Below, piece after piece: positions 44,986 to 53,455 of a stretch of 64,000 nucleotides of DNA. The stretch is from Reyranella humidisoli (GTDB lineage Bacteria > Pseudomonadota > Alphaproteobacteria > Reyranellales > Reyranellaceae): contig NZ_JAHOPB010000001.1 of the NCBI RefSeq assembly GCF_019039055.1, forward strand, positions 620,001 to 684,000, given 5' to 3'. Each line of letters opens with the position of its first letter. The first letter of the stretch is position 1. Position numbers and translations under genes: made by a program. Below the pieces are notes generated by a model, which ran no database searches, was not told the DNA's origin, and was given only the letters and a program-made list of their open reading frames with translations.

Positions 44986-45313
44986 CGCCCCCCCGGCTTG
45001 CTGCCTCTTGGCTACACCGGCGAAGCGCGTCGCACAACGGTCACATAACACTCTTTATCGAAGGTGAATGATCGGATCATCGATTCGCTCGCGCGATGCT
45101 GAAGGCGCGAACTTTTCGAGGTCCTGCAACCCGGAGCGTTTCCAAGCGGCGCAATGCCCGAGTCGGCCGCGCGGAGAATCGCGAGCCGGCTCTCATCTAT
45201 CAAGCGCCTTCAAGGATTTACGGCGATGTTTTGCGACGCAATGGCTGGAACGATGACGCCGCCCCATGGCGATGTCAGTGTGACCGTACATTCATTCAAC
45301 ACAGGACAGGCAA
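44986..45313. promoter_or_regulatory. Divergent regulatory gap between marR and the CoA-transferase gene
   Basis: These 328 bases hold no convincing gene. ATGATCGGATCAT at 45068-45080 is a 13-base palindrome (one central mismatch) and the best candidate operator. A ribosome site AGGACAGG lies at 45303-45310 before the CoA-transferase. Promoters for both directions must lie here, but no clear -35/-10 pair stands out. Confidence 0.4.
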
Positions 45314-46516
45314 ATGCCCGGCGCGCTCGAAGGCATCAGGATCGTCGATCTCACGAACATCATCCTCGGCCCTTACGGCACGATGCTGCTGGCCGACCAG
45401 GGCGCCGACGTGATCAAGGTCGAGGCACCGGAGGGCGACGCGGTACGTCACATCGGCAAACCCGGCAAGACACCGGGGATGGGACCGACCTATCTCTATG
45501 TGAACCGCAACAAGCGCTCGCTCTGCCTCGACCTGAAGAACAAGGACGCGCGCGCCGCCCTGCTCAAGGTCATCGCAACGGCCGATGCCTTCGTCCATGC
45601 GCTGCGACCGCAGGCCATCAAGTCGCTGGGGCTGGACTACGAGGAGATCCGCAAGGTGAAGCCGGACATCGTCTATGTCGGCGCCTATGGCTATTCGGCC
45701 GAAGGTCCTTACGGAAAACTGCCAGCCTACGACGACGCCATCCAGGCGCGCTTCGGCATCGCCGACCTGATGGGCCGCGCCGCCGGCGACGACGTCCCGA
45801 AATATCCGCCGACCATCATCGCCGACAAGACGGTGGGCCTGACCTTCGCCTTCTCGACTCTTTCGGCCCTGATGCACCGCCAGCGCACCGGCGAGGGCCA
45901 GTTCGTCGAGGTGCCGATGTTCGAGACCATGTCGGCCTGGCTGCTGGTCGAGCATCTGTGGGAGCGGACCTTCAGCGACGAGGGCGAGGTCGGCTACACG
46001 CGCCTGCTGGCCCGGACCCGCAAGCCCTACCGCACGCTCGACGGCTGGATGGCGATCCTGCCCTACAACGACAAGCACTGGCGCAACTTCTTCGAGCTGG
46101 TCGGCCGCTCCGAGGTGCTGCAGGACCCGCGCTATTCGACCATCAACGCGCGCTCGATGCATATCGGCGACATGTACGCCATGGTCGAGGCGATTGCCCC
46201 GTCGAAGACCACGGCCGAATGGGTGAAGCTGCTCGACCAGGCACAGATCCCCAACGCGCCGGTGTCCAAGCCGGCCGACCTGTTCGAGGACCCGCACCTG
46301 ATCTGGCGCAAGCTGTTCAAGAAGTATCCGCACCCGTCGGAAGGCGAGATCATGATGGTCGAGCCGCCGATGACCATGAGCAAGACACCGCCTTCGATCC
46401 GCACCATGGCGCCGCTGCAGGGGCAGGATTCCCGTGCCGTGCTGGCCGAGGCGGGCGTCACCGCCGCCGACATCGAGGCGCTGAAGACGTCCGGCGCGCT
46501 TATCGAGCCGTCATAG
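45314..46516 (+). CDS. CaiB/BaiF family (family III) CoA-transferase
   Basis: This 400-residue enzyme has the family opening ALEGIRIVDLTNIILGPYGTMLLADQGADVIKVEAPEGD and the catalytic aspartate region LPAYDDAIQARFG (Asp140). Such enzymes transfer CoA from one acyl-CoA to another carboxylic acid through an aspartyl-CoA link. ATG at 45314 follows AGGACAGG. Next to the hydroxylase cluster it may activate the acid formed after ring opening. It ends in a 17-base convergent overlap with the ornithine-cyclodeaminase-like gene. Confidence 0.92.
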   Translation: MPGALEGIRIVDLTNIILGPYGTMLLADQGADVIKVEAPEGDAVRHIGKPGKTPGMGPTYLYVNRNKRSLCLDLKNKDARAALLKVIATADAFVHALRPQAIKSLGLDYEEIRKVKPDIVYVGAYGYSAEGPYGKLPAYDDAIQARFGIADLMGRAAGDDVPKYPPTIIADKTVGLTFAFSTLSALMHRQRTGEGQFVEVPMFETMSAWLLVEHLWERTFSDEGEVGYTRLLARTRKPYRTLDGWMAILPYNDKHWRNFFELVGRSEVLQDPRYSTINARSMHIGDMYAMVEAIAPSKTTAEWVKLLDQAQIPNAPVSKPADLFEDPHLIWRKLFKKYPHPSEGEIMMVEPPMTMSKTPPSIRTMAPLQGQDSRAVLAEAGVTAADIEALKTSGALIEPS

Positions 46517-47498
46517 TCCCGGCGGATCTTTCGACGGCCAGTTCGGCGGCGGCGAGATCTTCCAGCGCCGCCCCGACCGACTTGAACAAGGTAATCGAGG
46601 CAGCATCGCCGGTCGCGCGGCCGGGCTGCTGGCCGCGGGCCAGTTCGAACAGGTCGCCGATCACATGCGCCTCTCCGATGGCGCCGCTGGCGATGGCCTG
46701 GACGACGTCGCCGCCTTCCTTCAGCGCACCGGCGCGCGTGTCGACGTAGAGGCGGGCCCGCTGCACCGCGCGGTCGTCGCTCTCGCGCATCTGGGGTGTG
46801 TAGGCTCCGACCAGATCGATATGTTGCCCTTCGCGCAGCCACTCGCCCTCGACCAGGGGCGCCTTGGAGAGCGTGGCACAGGAAATGATATCGGCCTCCT
46901 GCACGGCGGCCTTGAGGTCGCTGACTGCCCGGACGCCGACCGCACGGCCGATCGCGGCCGGCAGGGTCGCCGAAAGCCGGGCCGCCAGTGTCTCGGCCTG
47001 CGCCGGGGTGCGTCCCCAGATGGCCACCTCCGTGATCGGTCGCACCTTGGCGTGAACCCGGATCAGCTCGGGCGCCAGCGCGCCGGTGCCGATCATCAGC
47101 AGGCGCGAGGCATCGGGCCGCGACAGGTAGCGCGAGGCGAGACCCGAGGCGCAGGCGGTGCGCCGCTTGGTCAGCATCGTGCCGTCGAGCAGCGCCAGCG
47201 TGGCGCCGGTCGTGCCGTCGAGCAGCAGGTACTGGCCGTAGATCGATGGCAACGCGCGCTTGCCGTTCTCGGGGAACACCGTCACGACCTTGACGCCGAC
47301 ATGGGCGGACGGGCCCGTGGTCCAGGCCGGCATCAGGAGCAGCATCGCATCGGCCGACCCCGCGCCGAGCGCCTCCCGGATCGGATGATGGTGACGGACC
47401 GGCATCTCGCAGCCCGCGCGGAACAGCGCGTCGAGCCGGTCGATCAGGGCGATGTCATCCAGGGCGGCGTCGATCTCGGACGCCGAGAGAACCTTCAC
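46500..47498 (-). CDS. Ornithine cyclodeaminase / mu-crystallin family protein
   Basis: The 332-residue NAD-binding protein follows the family: substrate-domain VGVKVVTVFPENGKRALPSIYGQYLLLD, the conserved LDGTMLTKRRTACASGLASR block, and the Rossmann loop LLMIGTGALAPELIRVH (GxGxxA). Members are ornithine cyclodeaminases, alanine dehydrogenases or ketimine reductases such as delta1-piperideine-2-carboxylate reductase. A ketimine reductase would suit a heterocycle pathway. It is in the opposite direction to the CoA-transferase, and its stop lies inside that gene's end. Confidence 0.87.
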   Translation of the reverse strand: MKVLSASEIDAALDDIALIDRLDALFRAGCEMPVRHHHPIREALGAGSADAMLLLMPAWTTGPSAHVGVKVVTVFPENGKRALPSIYGQYLLLDGTTGATLALLDGTMLTKRRTACASGLASRYLSRPDASRLLMIGTGALAPELIRVHAKVRPITEVAIWGRTPAQAETLAARLSATLPAAIGRAVGVRAVSDLKAAVQEADIISCATLSKAPLVEGEWLREGQHIDLVGAYTPQMRESDDRAVQRARLYVDTRAGALKEGGDVVQAIASGAIGEAHVIGDLFELARGQQPGRATGDAASITLFKSVGAALEDLAAAELAVERSAGTMTAR

Positions 47499-47896
47499 GA
47501 AAGCGGGCCGCGCGCGGCGCGGGAACCGAGTTCGGGCGCGACCAGTGCGCTCTGACGCTCCAGCGCCCGCTGGTCGCGGGGCGCAAGGCCGGCCGGCGCC
47601 GCGGCCTGCTGCGCTGTCTGCACGGCCTTGAGGCGCGCCACCTCACGATCCAGGCGGGCGGCCTCGCCACCCGCCTCACGGGCCCGGCGGCGATGATGCC
47701 GGCCGGCCCACCAGCCCATGCTCAGCCCCGCCAGGACGCCCAGCATCAGCATGGCGATGACCAGCAGATAGACCGGCAGCACGATGATGTGCGGCAGCGG
47801 CCACAGCGCGAGCTGCACGGGCTGGGTATTGCTGACGGCCACCAGCACGCCGATCAGGATGAACACCAGGAAAAGGATGCGGGAGAGGATTTTCAT
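47495..47896 (-). CDS. LapA-domain (DUF1049) membrane protein
   Basis: The 133-residue protein has two N-terminal membrane helices (LSRILFLVFILIGVLVAVSN and LPVYLLVIAMLMLGVLAGLSM) with the NTQPVQL turn typical of LapA, then a charged coiled-coil tail. LapA/LapB assist lipopolysaccharide assembly in enterobacteria; in Alphaproteobacteria the role is less clear. ATG at 47896 is chosen by family; no good ribosome site is seen. It follows ihfB by 59 bases on the same strand, the usual alphaproteobacterial order. Confidence 0.85.
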   Translation of the reverse strand: MKILSRILFLVFILIGVLVAVSNTQPVQLALWPLPHIIVLPVYLLVIAMLMLGVLAGLSMGWWAGRHHRRRAREAGGEAARLDREVARLKAVQTAQQAAAPAGLAPRDQRALERQSALVAPELGSRAARGPLS

Positions 47897-47955
47897 GCGG
47901 GGTGGAGAATGCCACACCGCGCCCCTGCGACGCGAGGCGAACGATCAGGCCGGGG

Positions 47956-48291
47956 TTACTTCTTGTCGTCGTCCGCGGACTCGGGTGGCAGCAGGCCGGC
48001 GGCGCGCGCGGCCTCCTTGTTCAGCCGGTCGCGCAGGTCCTTGCCGGTCTTGAAATAGGGCACGCGCTTGGAGGCCACCGCGACCTGCTCGCCGGTGCGC
48101 GGATTGCGGCCGGTGCGCGGATCGCGCTTTTTCACGGAGAATGCCCCGAAGCCGCGCAATTCGACCCGGTGACCGGAAGCCAGCGCCTTTGAGATCTCGT
48201 CGAACACGGTGGCGACGATCCGCTCGACGTCCCTCTGGTAGAGGTGCGGATTCCGGGCCGCCAGGCGGGCAATCAGCTCGGACTTGGTCAT
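47956..48291 (-). CDS. ihfB: Integration host factor subunit beta
   Basis: This 111-residue DNA-bending protein has the HU/IHF pattern [26 protein letters not shown], the arm [22 protein letters not shown] and [15 protein letters not shown]. The beta subunit assignment rests on the PYFKxGKxLRxxLN ending and on its place beside rpsA. It pairs with IHF alpha (not here) to bend DNA at promoters and recombination sites. The acidic tail ([10 protein letters not shown]) is a little longer than in E. coli. Confidence 0.93.
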   Translation of the reverse strand: MTKSELIARLAARNPHLYQRDVERIVATVFDEISKALASGHRVELRGFGAFSVKKRDPRTGRNPRTGEQVAVASKRVPYFKTGKDLRDRLNKEAARAAGLLPPESADDDKK

Positions 48292-48390
48292 CGCGTTTCC
48301 ATGAACGGGGCGATTCAGCCCCAGAGCACAATGATTAAGTCCTTGATATTAAACTCAATAACGGGATCGTCAAGCCTAAGTCCTTGAAAC

Positions 48391-48422
48391 CAAAAGAAAA
48401 GGCCGACCCTTGCGGGCCGGCC
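48391..48422 (-). terminator. Rho-independent terminator of rpsA
   Basis: Read on the minus strand, GGCCGGCCC (48422-48414) pairs with GGGTCGGCC (48409-48401) around a four-base loop and is followed by TTTTCTTTT (48400-48392), 26 bases after the rpsA stop. Confidence 0.9.
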
Positions 48423-48447
48423 CTTCCGTAAACCATGAGAAACCGGC

Positions 48448-50178
48448 TTACTTTTCGTCGCCGGCTTCGGCCTTCTTCTTGAGGGCCGCGCCCAGGATGT
48501 CGCCCAGGCTGGCGCCGGAGTCAGACGAACCGAAGTCGGCCATCGCCTTCTTCTCCTCGTCGAGCTCGCGGGCCTTGACCGACAGCACGACCCGGCGCGA
48601 GGCCTTGTCGATGTTGGTGATCTTGGCATCGAGCTTGTCGCCGATCGCGTAGCGGTCGGGACGCTGCTCGGAGCGGTCGCGGCTGAGCTCGGTCTTGCGG
48701 ATGAAACCCGGGATGCCGTCCTGCACCGTGACTTCGATGCCATTGTCCTGGATGCCGGCCACAATGACCGTGACGACGTCACCCTTCTTGGCAACCACAC
48801 CGACTGCCTCGAACGGGTCGTTGGCAAGCTGCTTGATGCCGAGCGAGATGCGTTCCTTGTCCATGTCGACGTCGAGGACCTTGACCTTGACCTGGTCGCC
48901 CTTCTTGAAGTCGCGGATCGCCTCCTCGCCGGCCTTGTCCCAGCTCAGGTCGCTGAGATGGACCATGCCGTCGATGTCGCCGGGCAGGCCCACGAACAGG
49001 CCGAACTCGGTGATGTTGCGGACCTCGCCCTCGAGTTCCGTACCGGCCGGGAACTGCTCGGCGAAGCTCTCCCACGGGTTGGCCATGCACTGCTTGAGGC
49101 CGAGCGAGATGCGGCGCTTGGACATGTCGACGTCCAGCACCATCACTTCGACTTCCTGCGACGTCGACACGATCTTGCCGGGGTGCACGTTCTTCTTGGT
49201 CCAGCTCATCTCCGAGACGTGCACCAGACCCTCGACACCCGGCTCCAGCTCGACGAACGCGCCGTAGTCGGTGATGTTGGTGACGCGGCCCTTGAGCTTG
49301 AGGTTGACCGGGTACTTCGCACCCGCGCCGTCCCACGGATCGCTCATCAGCTGCTTCATGCCGAGCGAGATACGCTGCGTCTCGGGATTGAAGCGGACGA
49401 CCTGCACCTTGACCTGCTGGCCGATGGTGAGGGCTTCCGACGGATGGTTGATGCGCTTCCAGGCGATGTCGGTGACATGGAGCAGGCCATCGACGCCGCC
49501 CAGATCCACGAACGCGCCGTAGTCGGTGATGTTCTTGACGACGCCGTCGAGCACCTGGCCCTCGGACAGCGCGCCCATCAGGCGCGTACGGTCTTCGGCG
49601 CGGGTCTCTTCCATGACGGCGCGACGCGACACGACGATGTTGCCGCGGCGACGGTCCATCTTGAGGATCGCGAACTGCTGGGCCTGGCCCATCAGCGGGC
49701 CGACATCGCGCACCGGGCGCACGTCGACCTGGCTGCCCGGCAGGAAGGCCACGGCGCCCGACAGGTCGACCGTGAAGCCACCCTTCACGCGGCCGAAGAT
49801 CGTGCCCATGACACGTTCCTGGTCGGTGAAAGCCTTCTCGAGAACGGTCCAGGCCTCTTCGCGGCGAGCCTTGTCGCGCGACAGGACGGCCTCGCCCTCC
49901 TTGTTTTCCATGCGGTCGACGAAGATGTCGACGGTGTCGCCTTCCTTGACCTCGGGGGCCCCGGTGCCGCCGTTGGCGAACTCACGCAGGGCGACGCGGC
50001 CCTCGGACTTCAAGCCGACGTCGATGGTGACGAAATCGTTGGCGATGCGAATGACGCGGCCCTTGACGACCTGTCCTTCGAAGCTCGTCGAACCGCCCAG
50101 CGATTCGTCGAGTAGTGCTGCGAACTCGTCGCTCGACGTGTCGTTCGCGGGTTTACGGAGGGCGCTGCCCTTTGCCAT
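48448..50178 (-). CDS. rpsA: 30S ribosomal protein S1
   Basis: The 576-residue protein contains six S1 (OB-fold) RNA-binding repeats, seen in repeated [17 protein letters not shown], G(V/I)EGLVHxSEMSW- and ISLGxKQ-type segments (about 35-100, 120-185, 200-275, 290-360, 375-445 and 460-530). S1 unfolds mRNA for initiation on the 30S subunit. ATG at 50178 has GGAGAG seven bases upstream. It is followed by a strong terminator. The cmk gene lies 149 bases upstream on the same strand. Confidence 0.97.
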   Translation of the reverse strand: MAKGSALRKPANDTSSDEFAALLDESLGGSTSFEGQVVKGRVIRIANDFVTIDVGLKSEGRVALREFANGGTGAPEVKEGDTVDIFVDRMENKEGEAVLSRDKARREEAWTVLEKAFTDQERVMGTIFGRVKGGFTVDLSGAVAFLPGSQVDVRPVRDVGPLMGQAQQFAILKMDRRRGNIVVSRRAVMEETRAEDRTRLMGALSEGQVLDGVVKNITDYGAFVDLGGVDGLLHVTDIAWKRINHPSEALTIGQQVKVQVVRFNPETQRISLGMKQLMSDPWDGAGAKYPVNLKLKGRVTNITDYGAFVELEPGVEGLVHVSEMSWTKKNVHPGKIVSTSQEVEVMVLDVDMSKRRISLGLKQCMANPWESFAEQFPAGTELEGEVRNITEFGLFVGLPGDIDGMVHLSDLSWDKAGEEAIRDFKKGDQVKVKVLDVDMDKERISLGIKQLANDPFEAVGVVAKKGDVVTVIVAGIQDNGIEVTVQDGIPGFIRKTELSRDRSEQRPDRYAIGDKLDAKITNIDKASRRVVLSVKARELDEEKKAMADFGSSDSGASLGDILGAALKKKAEAGDEK

Positions 50179-50327
50179 GTAGAACTCTCCATCATCGATC
50201 CCGGGACCCTTGTCCCGTCGGCCAACCGGTTAAGTCCGGCGGATCCACTGCCTTTGAAAACACCGACGCAAGGACGACACGTCCCGGCGCAATCGCCGCT
50301 GAAAATCTTCGATCTTCCGGCGGCGAC

Positions 50328-50981
50328 TTACGGCCCGGAAGATCGAAAGCCCTTGCGCTCGATGAATGCCAAAGCCGCGGCGAAAGCCGCATCGGCATCC
50401 ATGTCGCTGGTATCGAGGTGGAAAGCATCGGGTGCGGCTTTAAGAGGTGCTGCCGCCCGTTCGCTGTCGCGACGGTCCCGCTCCGCCATCTCGGCAAGAA
50501 CGCGCGGCTTTATAGTGTCCACCCCCTTGGCGCGCAACTCCCGGTACCGCCGTTCCGCCCGCGCCTCGGCGCTGGCCGTCACGAACAGCTTTATCGGAGC
50601 CCCAGGGCAGATCACGGTGCCCACGTCCCGCCCGTCGAGCACCGCCCCGGAGGCCTGACTCGCGAATTTCTTCTGGAAATCCAACAGCTTGGCCCGGACT
50701 TCCGGCAGCGCCGCGACCTTCGAGGCAGCCTGGCCCGCCACGTCGGTGCGCAACTCGGGATTCCCGAGATCGGCCGGCTCCAGCCCGGCGGCAACCTCTT
50801 CCGGCGGACGGCCGGTCTGCTCCGCCTTCAGCCCGACCGCCCGGTAGAGCAAGCCGGTATCGAGATGGGGCAGGCCGAAATGAGCCGCCAGGCGTCGTGC
50901 CAGCGTGCCCTTGCCGGCCGCCGACGGCCCGTCGATGGCGATGATGGGGGCAATGACGGTGCCAGCCACGGGCTTCGTCAC
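50328..50981 (-). CDS. cmk: Cytidylate kinase
   Basis: This 217-residue enzyme phosphorylates CMP/dCMP. It has the P-loop [11 protein letters not shown] (16-26), [11 protein letters not shown] (40-50) and GRDVGTVI (117-124), with the (d)CMP kinase C-terminal RYRELRAKG...[13 protein letters not shown] arginines. The GTG start at 50981 overlaps the aroA stop (GTGA), so the pair is coupled. A longer frame to 52091 is an overlap artefact. Confidence 0.95.
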   Translation of the reverse strand: MTKPVAGTVIAPIIAIDGPSAAGKGTLARRLAAHFGLPHLDTGLLYRAVGLKAEQTGRPPEEVAAGLEPADLGNPELRTDVAGQAASKVAALPEVRAKLLDFQKKFASQASGAVLDGRDVGTVICPGAPIKLFVTASAEARAERRYRELRAKGVDTIKPRVLAEMAERDRRDSERAAAPLKAAPDAFHLDTSDMDADAAFAAALAFIERKGFRSSGP

Positions 50982-52360
50982 GCCGCCTCGATCCGGGCCC
51001 CGAGGGCGCCCATCAGGTGGGCGAAGCCCGGGAAGCTGGTGTCGATCGGCGAGCCGTCGTCGACCGCCACGCCCTCGCGCGAGGCCAGCCCCAGCACGAG
51101 GAACGCCATGGCGATGCGATGATCGAGATGGGTGACGACCGTCCCGCCGCCCGCCGGCGTCGCGCCGGTACCGTGCACGAACAGCGTGTCGGCGCCCATC
51201 TCGTGGCTGACGCCGTTGACGGTCAGGCCGGCCGAGACGCTGGCCAACCGGTCGCTTTCCTTGGCCCGCAGCTCGGCCAGGCCCAGCATCCGCGTGGTGC
51301 CGCGGGCGCAGGCGGCCGCGACGGCCAGGATCGGATACTCGTCGATCATCGAGGGCGCGCGCTCCGGGGGCACCTCGACGCCGGTCAGCTCGCTGCCCCT
51401 GACGCGCAGGTCGGCCACCGGCTCGCCGCCGACCTCGCGGCGATTCTCCTCTGTGATGTCGGCGCCCATCTCGCGCAGCGTGTCGTAGAGGCCGGCGCGC
51501 AGCGGGTTGAGGCCGACATTCTCGACCGTCACGTCGCTGCCCGGCCGGATGGCCGCCGCCACGACGGCGAAGGCCGCCGACGAGGGATCGCCCGGCACGA
51601 CGATGTCGCGCGCCTTGAGTTCGGGCCAGCCGACCACGGTGATGCGCTTGCCGCCGCCCTCGGCCGGACCGACCCGCACCTCGGCACCGAAATGGCGCAG
51701 CATGCGCTCGGTATGGTCGCGCGTGGCCTCGGGCTCGATCACGGTGGTCTCGCCCGCCGTGTTGAGGCCCGCCAGCAGGATCGCGCTCTTGACCTGGGCC
51801 GAGGCCACGGGGAGGCGGTATTCGATCGGCACCATCTCGTCGGTGCCGACGATGGCGAGCGGCATGCGGCCGCCCTCGCGCGCCTCGAAGCGGGCGCCCA
51901 TCTGCGACAGCGGTACGATGACCCGCTGCATCGGACGGCGGCGCAGCGAGGCGTCGCCGGTCATGAAGCTGGTGAAGCGGTGGCTGGCCAGGATGCCCGA
52001 GAGCAGCCGCGCCGAGGTGCCGGAATTGCCGAGGTCGAGCACATTGTCGGGCTCGCGCGCGCCGCCGACGCCAAATCCGCGCACGCGCCATGCACCGCCG
52101 CCTTCATGGTCGACCTGCGCGCCCAGCGCCCGCAGGGCGGCGGCGGTGGCGAGCACGTCCTCGCCTTCCAGCAGGCCTGTGATCTTCGTTTCGCCCAGCG
52201 CAAGCGCGCCGAACATCAGGGAGCGATGGGAGACCGACTTGTCGCCGGGCGCCCGGACGCGTCCCTGCAACCGGTCCACGGGACGGGCGATCAGCTTGGC
52301 CGGAGCGGCGTGAGCGGACAGGGCGGACTCCACGGCAGAGGGTCGGACGGAAGGCCGCAT
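50978..52360 (-). CDS. aroA: 3-phosphoshikimate 1-carboxyvinyltransferase (EPSP synthase, class II)
   Basis: The 460-residue shikimate-pathway enzyme joins phosphoenolpyruvate to shikimate-3-phosphate. It resembles the CP4-type class II enzymes: [75 protein letters not shown] and [14 protein letters not shown]. At the position where CP4 has Ala100, the motif reads [10 protein letters not shown] (Gly), as in glyphosate-sensitive enzymes. ATG at 52360 gives a 30-residue leader before the first motif and has no clear ribosome site. Confidence 0.95.
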   Translation of the reverse strand: MRPSVRPSAVESALSAHAAPAKLIARPVDRLQGRVRAPGDKSVSHRSLMFGALALGETKITGLLEGEDVLATAAALRALGAQVDHEGGGAWRVRGFGVGGAREPDNVLDLGNSGTSARLLSGILASHRFTSFMTGDASLRRRPMQRVIVPLSQMGARFEAREGGRMPLAIVGTDEMVPIEYRLPVASAQVKSAILLAGLNTAGETTVIEPEATRDHTERMLRHFGAEVRVGPAEGGGKRITVVGWPELKARDIVVPGDPSSAAFAVVAAAIRPGSDVTVENVGLNPLRAGLYDTLREMGADITEENRREVGGEPVADLRVRGSELTGVEVPPERAPSMIDEYPILAVAAACARGTTRMLGLAELRAKESDRLASVSAGLTVNGVSHEMGADTLFVHGTGATPAGGGTVVTHLDHRIAMAFLVLGLASREGVAVDDGSPIDTSFPGFAHLMGALGARIEAA

Positions 52361-52480
52361 GGCGGCGCGGCGCCGTCCTAGCACGCCGGAATTTGGTTTT
52401 GACAGGGTGAAAGACGCGTGACATACGCCCTCCCTCGCGGCCCGTTCGGCCGATTCCAGCTTATTTGCAGGAGATTCAGC

Positions 52481-52837
52481 GTGGTCAAAGCAAGCTGGGG
52501 CACCAAACGCACCTGCCAGAGCTGTGCAGCGCGCTTCTACGACCTGAACAAGAGCCCGATCAAATGCCCGAAGTGCGGGCGTGAGCACGATCGCGAGGAC
52601 TTCGTGAAGGTCCGCCGGGGTCGCGGCGCCGCCGCGGCGACGGCAGCAGCGGCAGCCGCCGCGGCAGCGGCAGCGGCCAAGGCAGCGGCCGCCAAGAAGA
52701 AGGTGGACGATCTGGACGGCGACGACTTGCCCGATGCGGACGGCGACGACGCGCTGGCGGCGGACGACCTGGACGATGACGAGGACGATATCGAGGTTGA
52801 GGTCGAAGTCGACGATAAGGGAGAAGGCGACCGCTAG
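52481..52837 (+). CDS. TIGR02300 (FYDLN) zinc-ribbon protein with acidic tail
   Basis: The 118-residue protein has [31 protein letters not shown] (CxxC...CxxC zinc ribbon), an alanine-rich run (about 50-68), and a strongly acidic tail. The family is restricted mainly to Alphaproteobacteria and lacks a known role. GTG at 52481 is chosen because GCAGGAG lies eight bases before it and [10 protein letters not shown] matches the family start; ATG at 52418 adds unlikely residues. It is divergent from aroA. Confidence 0.88.
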   Translation: MVKASWGTKRTCQSCAARFYDLNKSPIKCPKCGREHDREDFVKVRRGRGAAAATAAAAAAAAAAAAKAAAAKKKVDDLDGDDLPDADGDDALAADDLDDDEDDIEVEVEVDDKGEGDR

Positions 52838-52843
52838 AGGCAG

Positions 52844-52871
52844 TTGCAAGCGCGCGAGGCATTAATTATAC
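52844..52871 (+). promoter_or_regulatory. Probable promoter of tRNA-Ala
   Basis: TTGCAA (52844-52849) and TTATAC (52866-52871) are separated by 16 bases and lie 23 bases before the mature tRNA, a good sigma-70-type match in otherwise GC-rich DNA. Confidence 0.55.
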
Positions 52872-52893
52872 CTCCCGCCTTCCCAAGGATTTC

Positions 52894-52961
<68 letters not shown>

Positions 52962-52969
<8 letters not shown>

Positions 52970-53014
52970 ACTAAAACAAGGGCTCAGTCGGAAACGACTG
53001 GGCCCTTCGTTTTT
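52962..53014 (+). repeat. Left copy of 52-base direct repeat (att-like, tRNA 3' end plus terminator)
   Basis: The stretch from CTCCACCAA (tRNA 3' end) through the terminator to GTTTTT is matched at 56015-56066 with only a small indel and a few changes, as expected for attL and attR of an element that integrated at the tRNA 3' end. Confidence 0.75.
52980..53014 (+). terminator. Rho-independent terminator of tRNA-Ala
   Basis: GGGCTCAGTCG (52980-52990), a GAAA loop and CGACTGGGCCC (52995-53005) form an 11-base stem with one G-U pair, followed by TTCGTTTTT. Confidence 0.9.
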
Positions 53015-53455
53015 CCAGGGACACGGCGACTTCAGTTCATCGGTTCGCAGGCTTGGCGACTGGTGTTCCGTTAGGTCGGGACACAGGATCGGGCAACTGC
53101 GATGCCGCCAAGTGTGAAGGCGTGGCACGGCGGACGAACAAGATCGGCGCCCACGAGGTGGTCCGAAGTTAAGGTGAGTGGAAGCGGTCGTTTGAAGCGA
53201 GCGTGAGCATTGCCCGCGGAACGCTCGCCCACGCCAGCCGCAGTATCATTTTCCCCGTGATCGGGCGCGGCGGCGAGGCCGTTGGCCGGGGTCTTGCGGG
53301 CTTCGCATTCCAGAGCGTTTCTCGCGCGCGCGGGAATTAGCAAGCGGAAAAGCCCGTGCCGGAACTGACGAATAAAAGGCCAAAGGAGATTCAGTGCTTG
53401 TTACCACTCAATATTTACTCGCTATTGATGCAAGTAATTCTTTGGGGGCTCGCAG
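53015..53455. other. Gap without recognised gene inside the integrated element
   Basis: About 440 bases with no convincing coding sequence. A ribosome-site-like AAGGAG followed by GTG at 53394 would encode only 39 residues, out of frame with the repeat protein gene, and could be a leader peptide. The final 60 bases are AT-rich and probably hold the promoter of the downstream gene. Confidence 0.35.

Noticed and set aside
53071..53343. A 90-residue minus-strand frame in the integrated element
   Set aside because: No family features, no ribosome site, and it lies in a gap with degenerate sequence.
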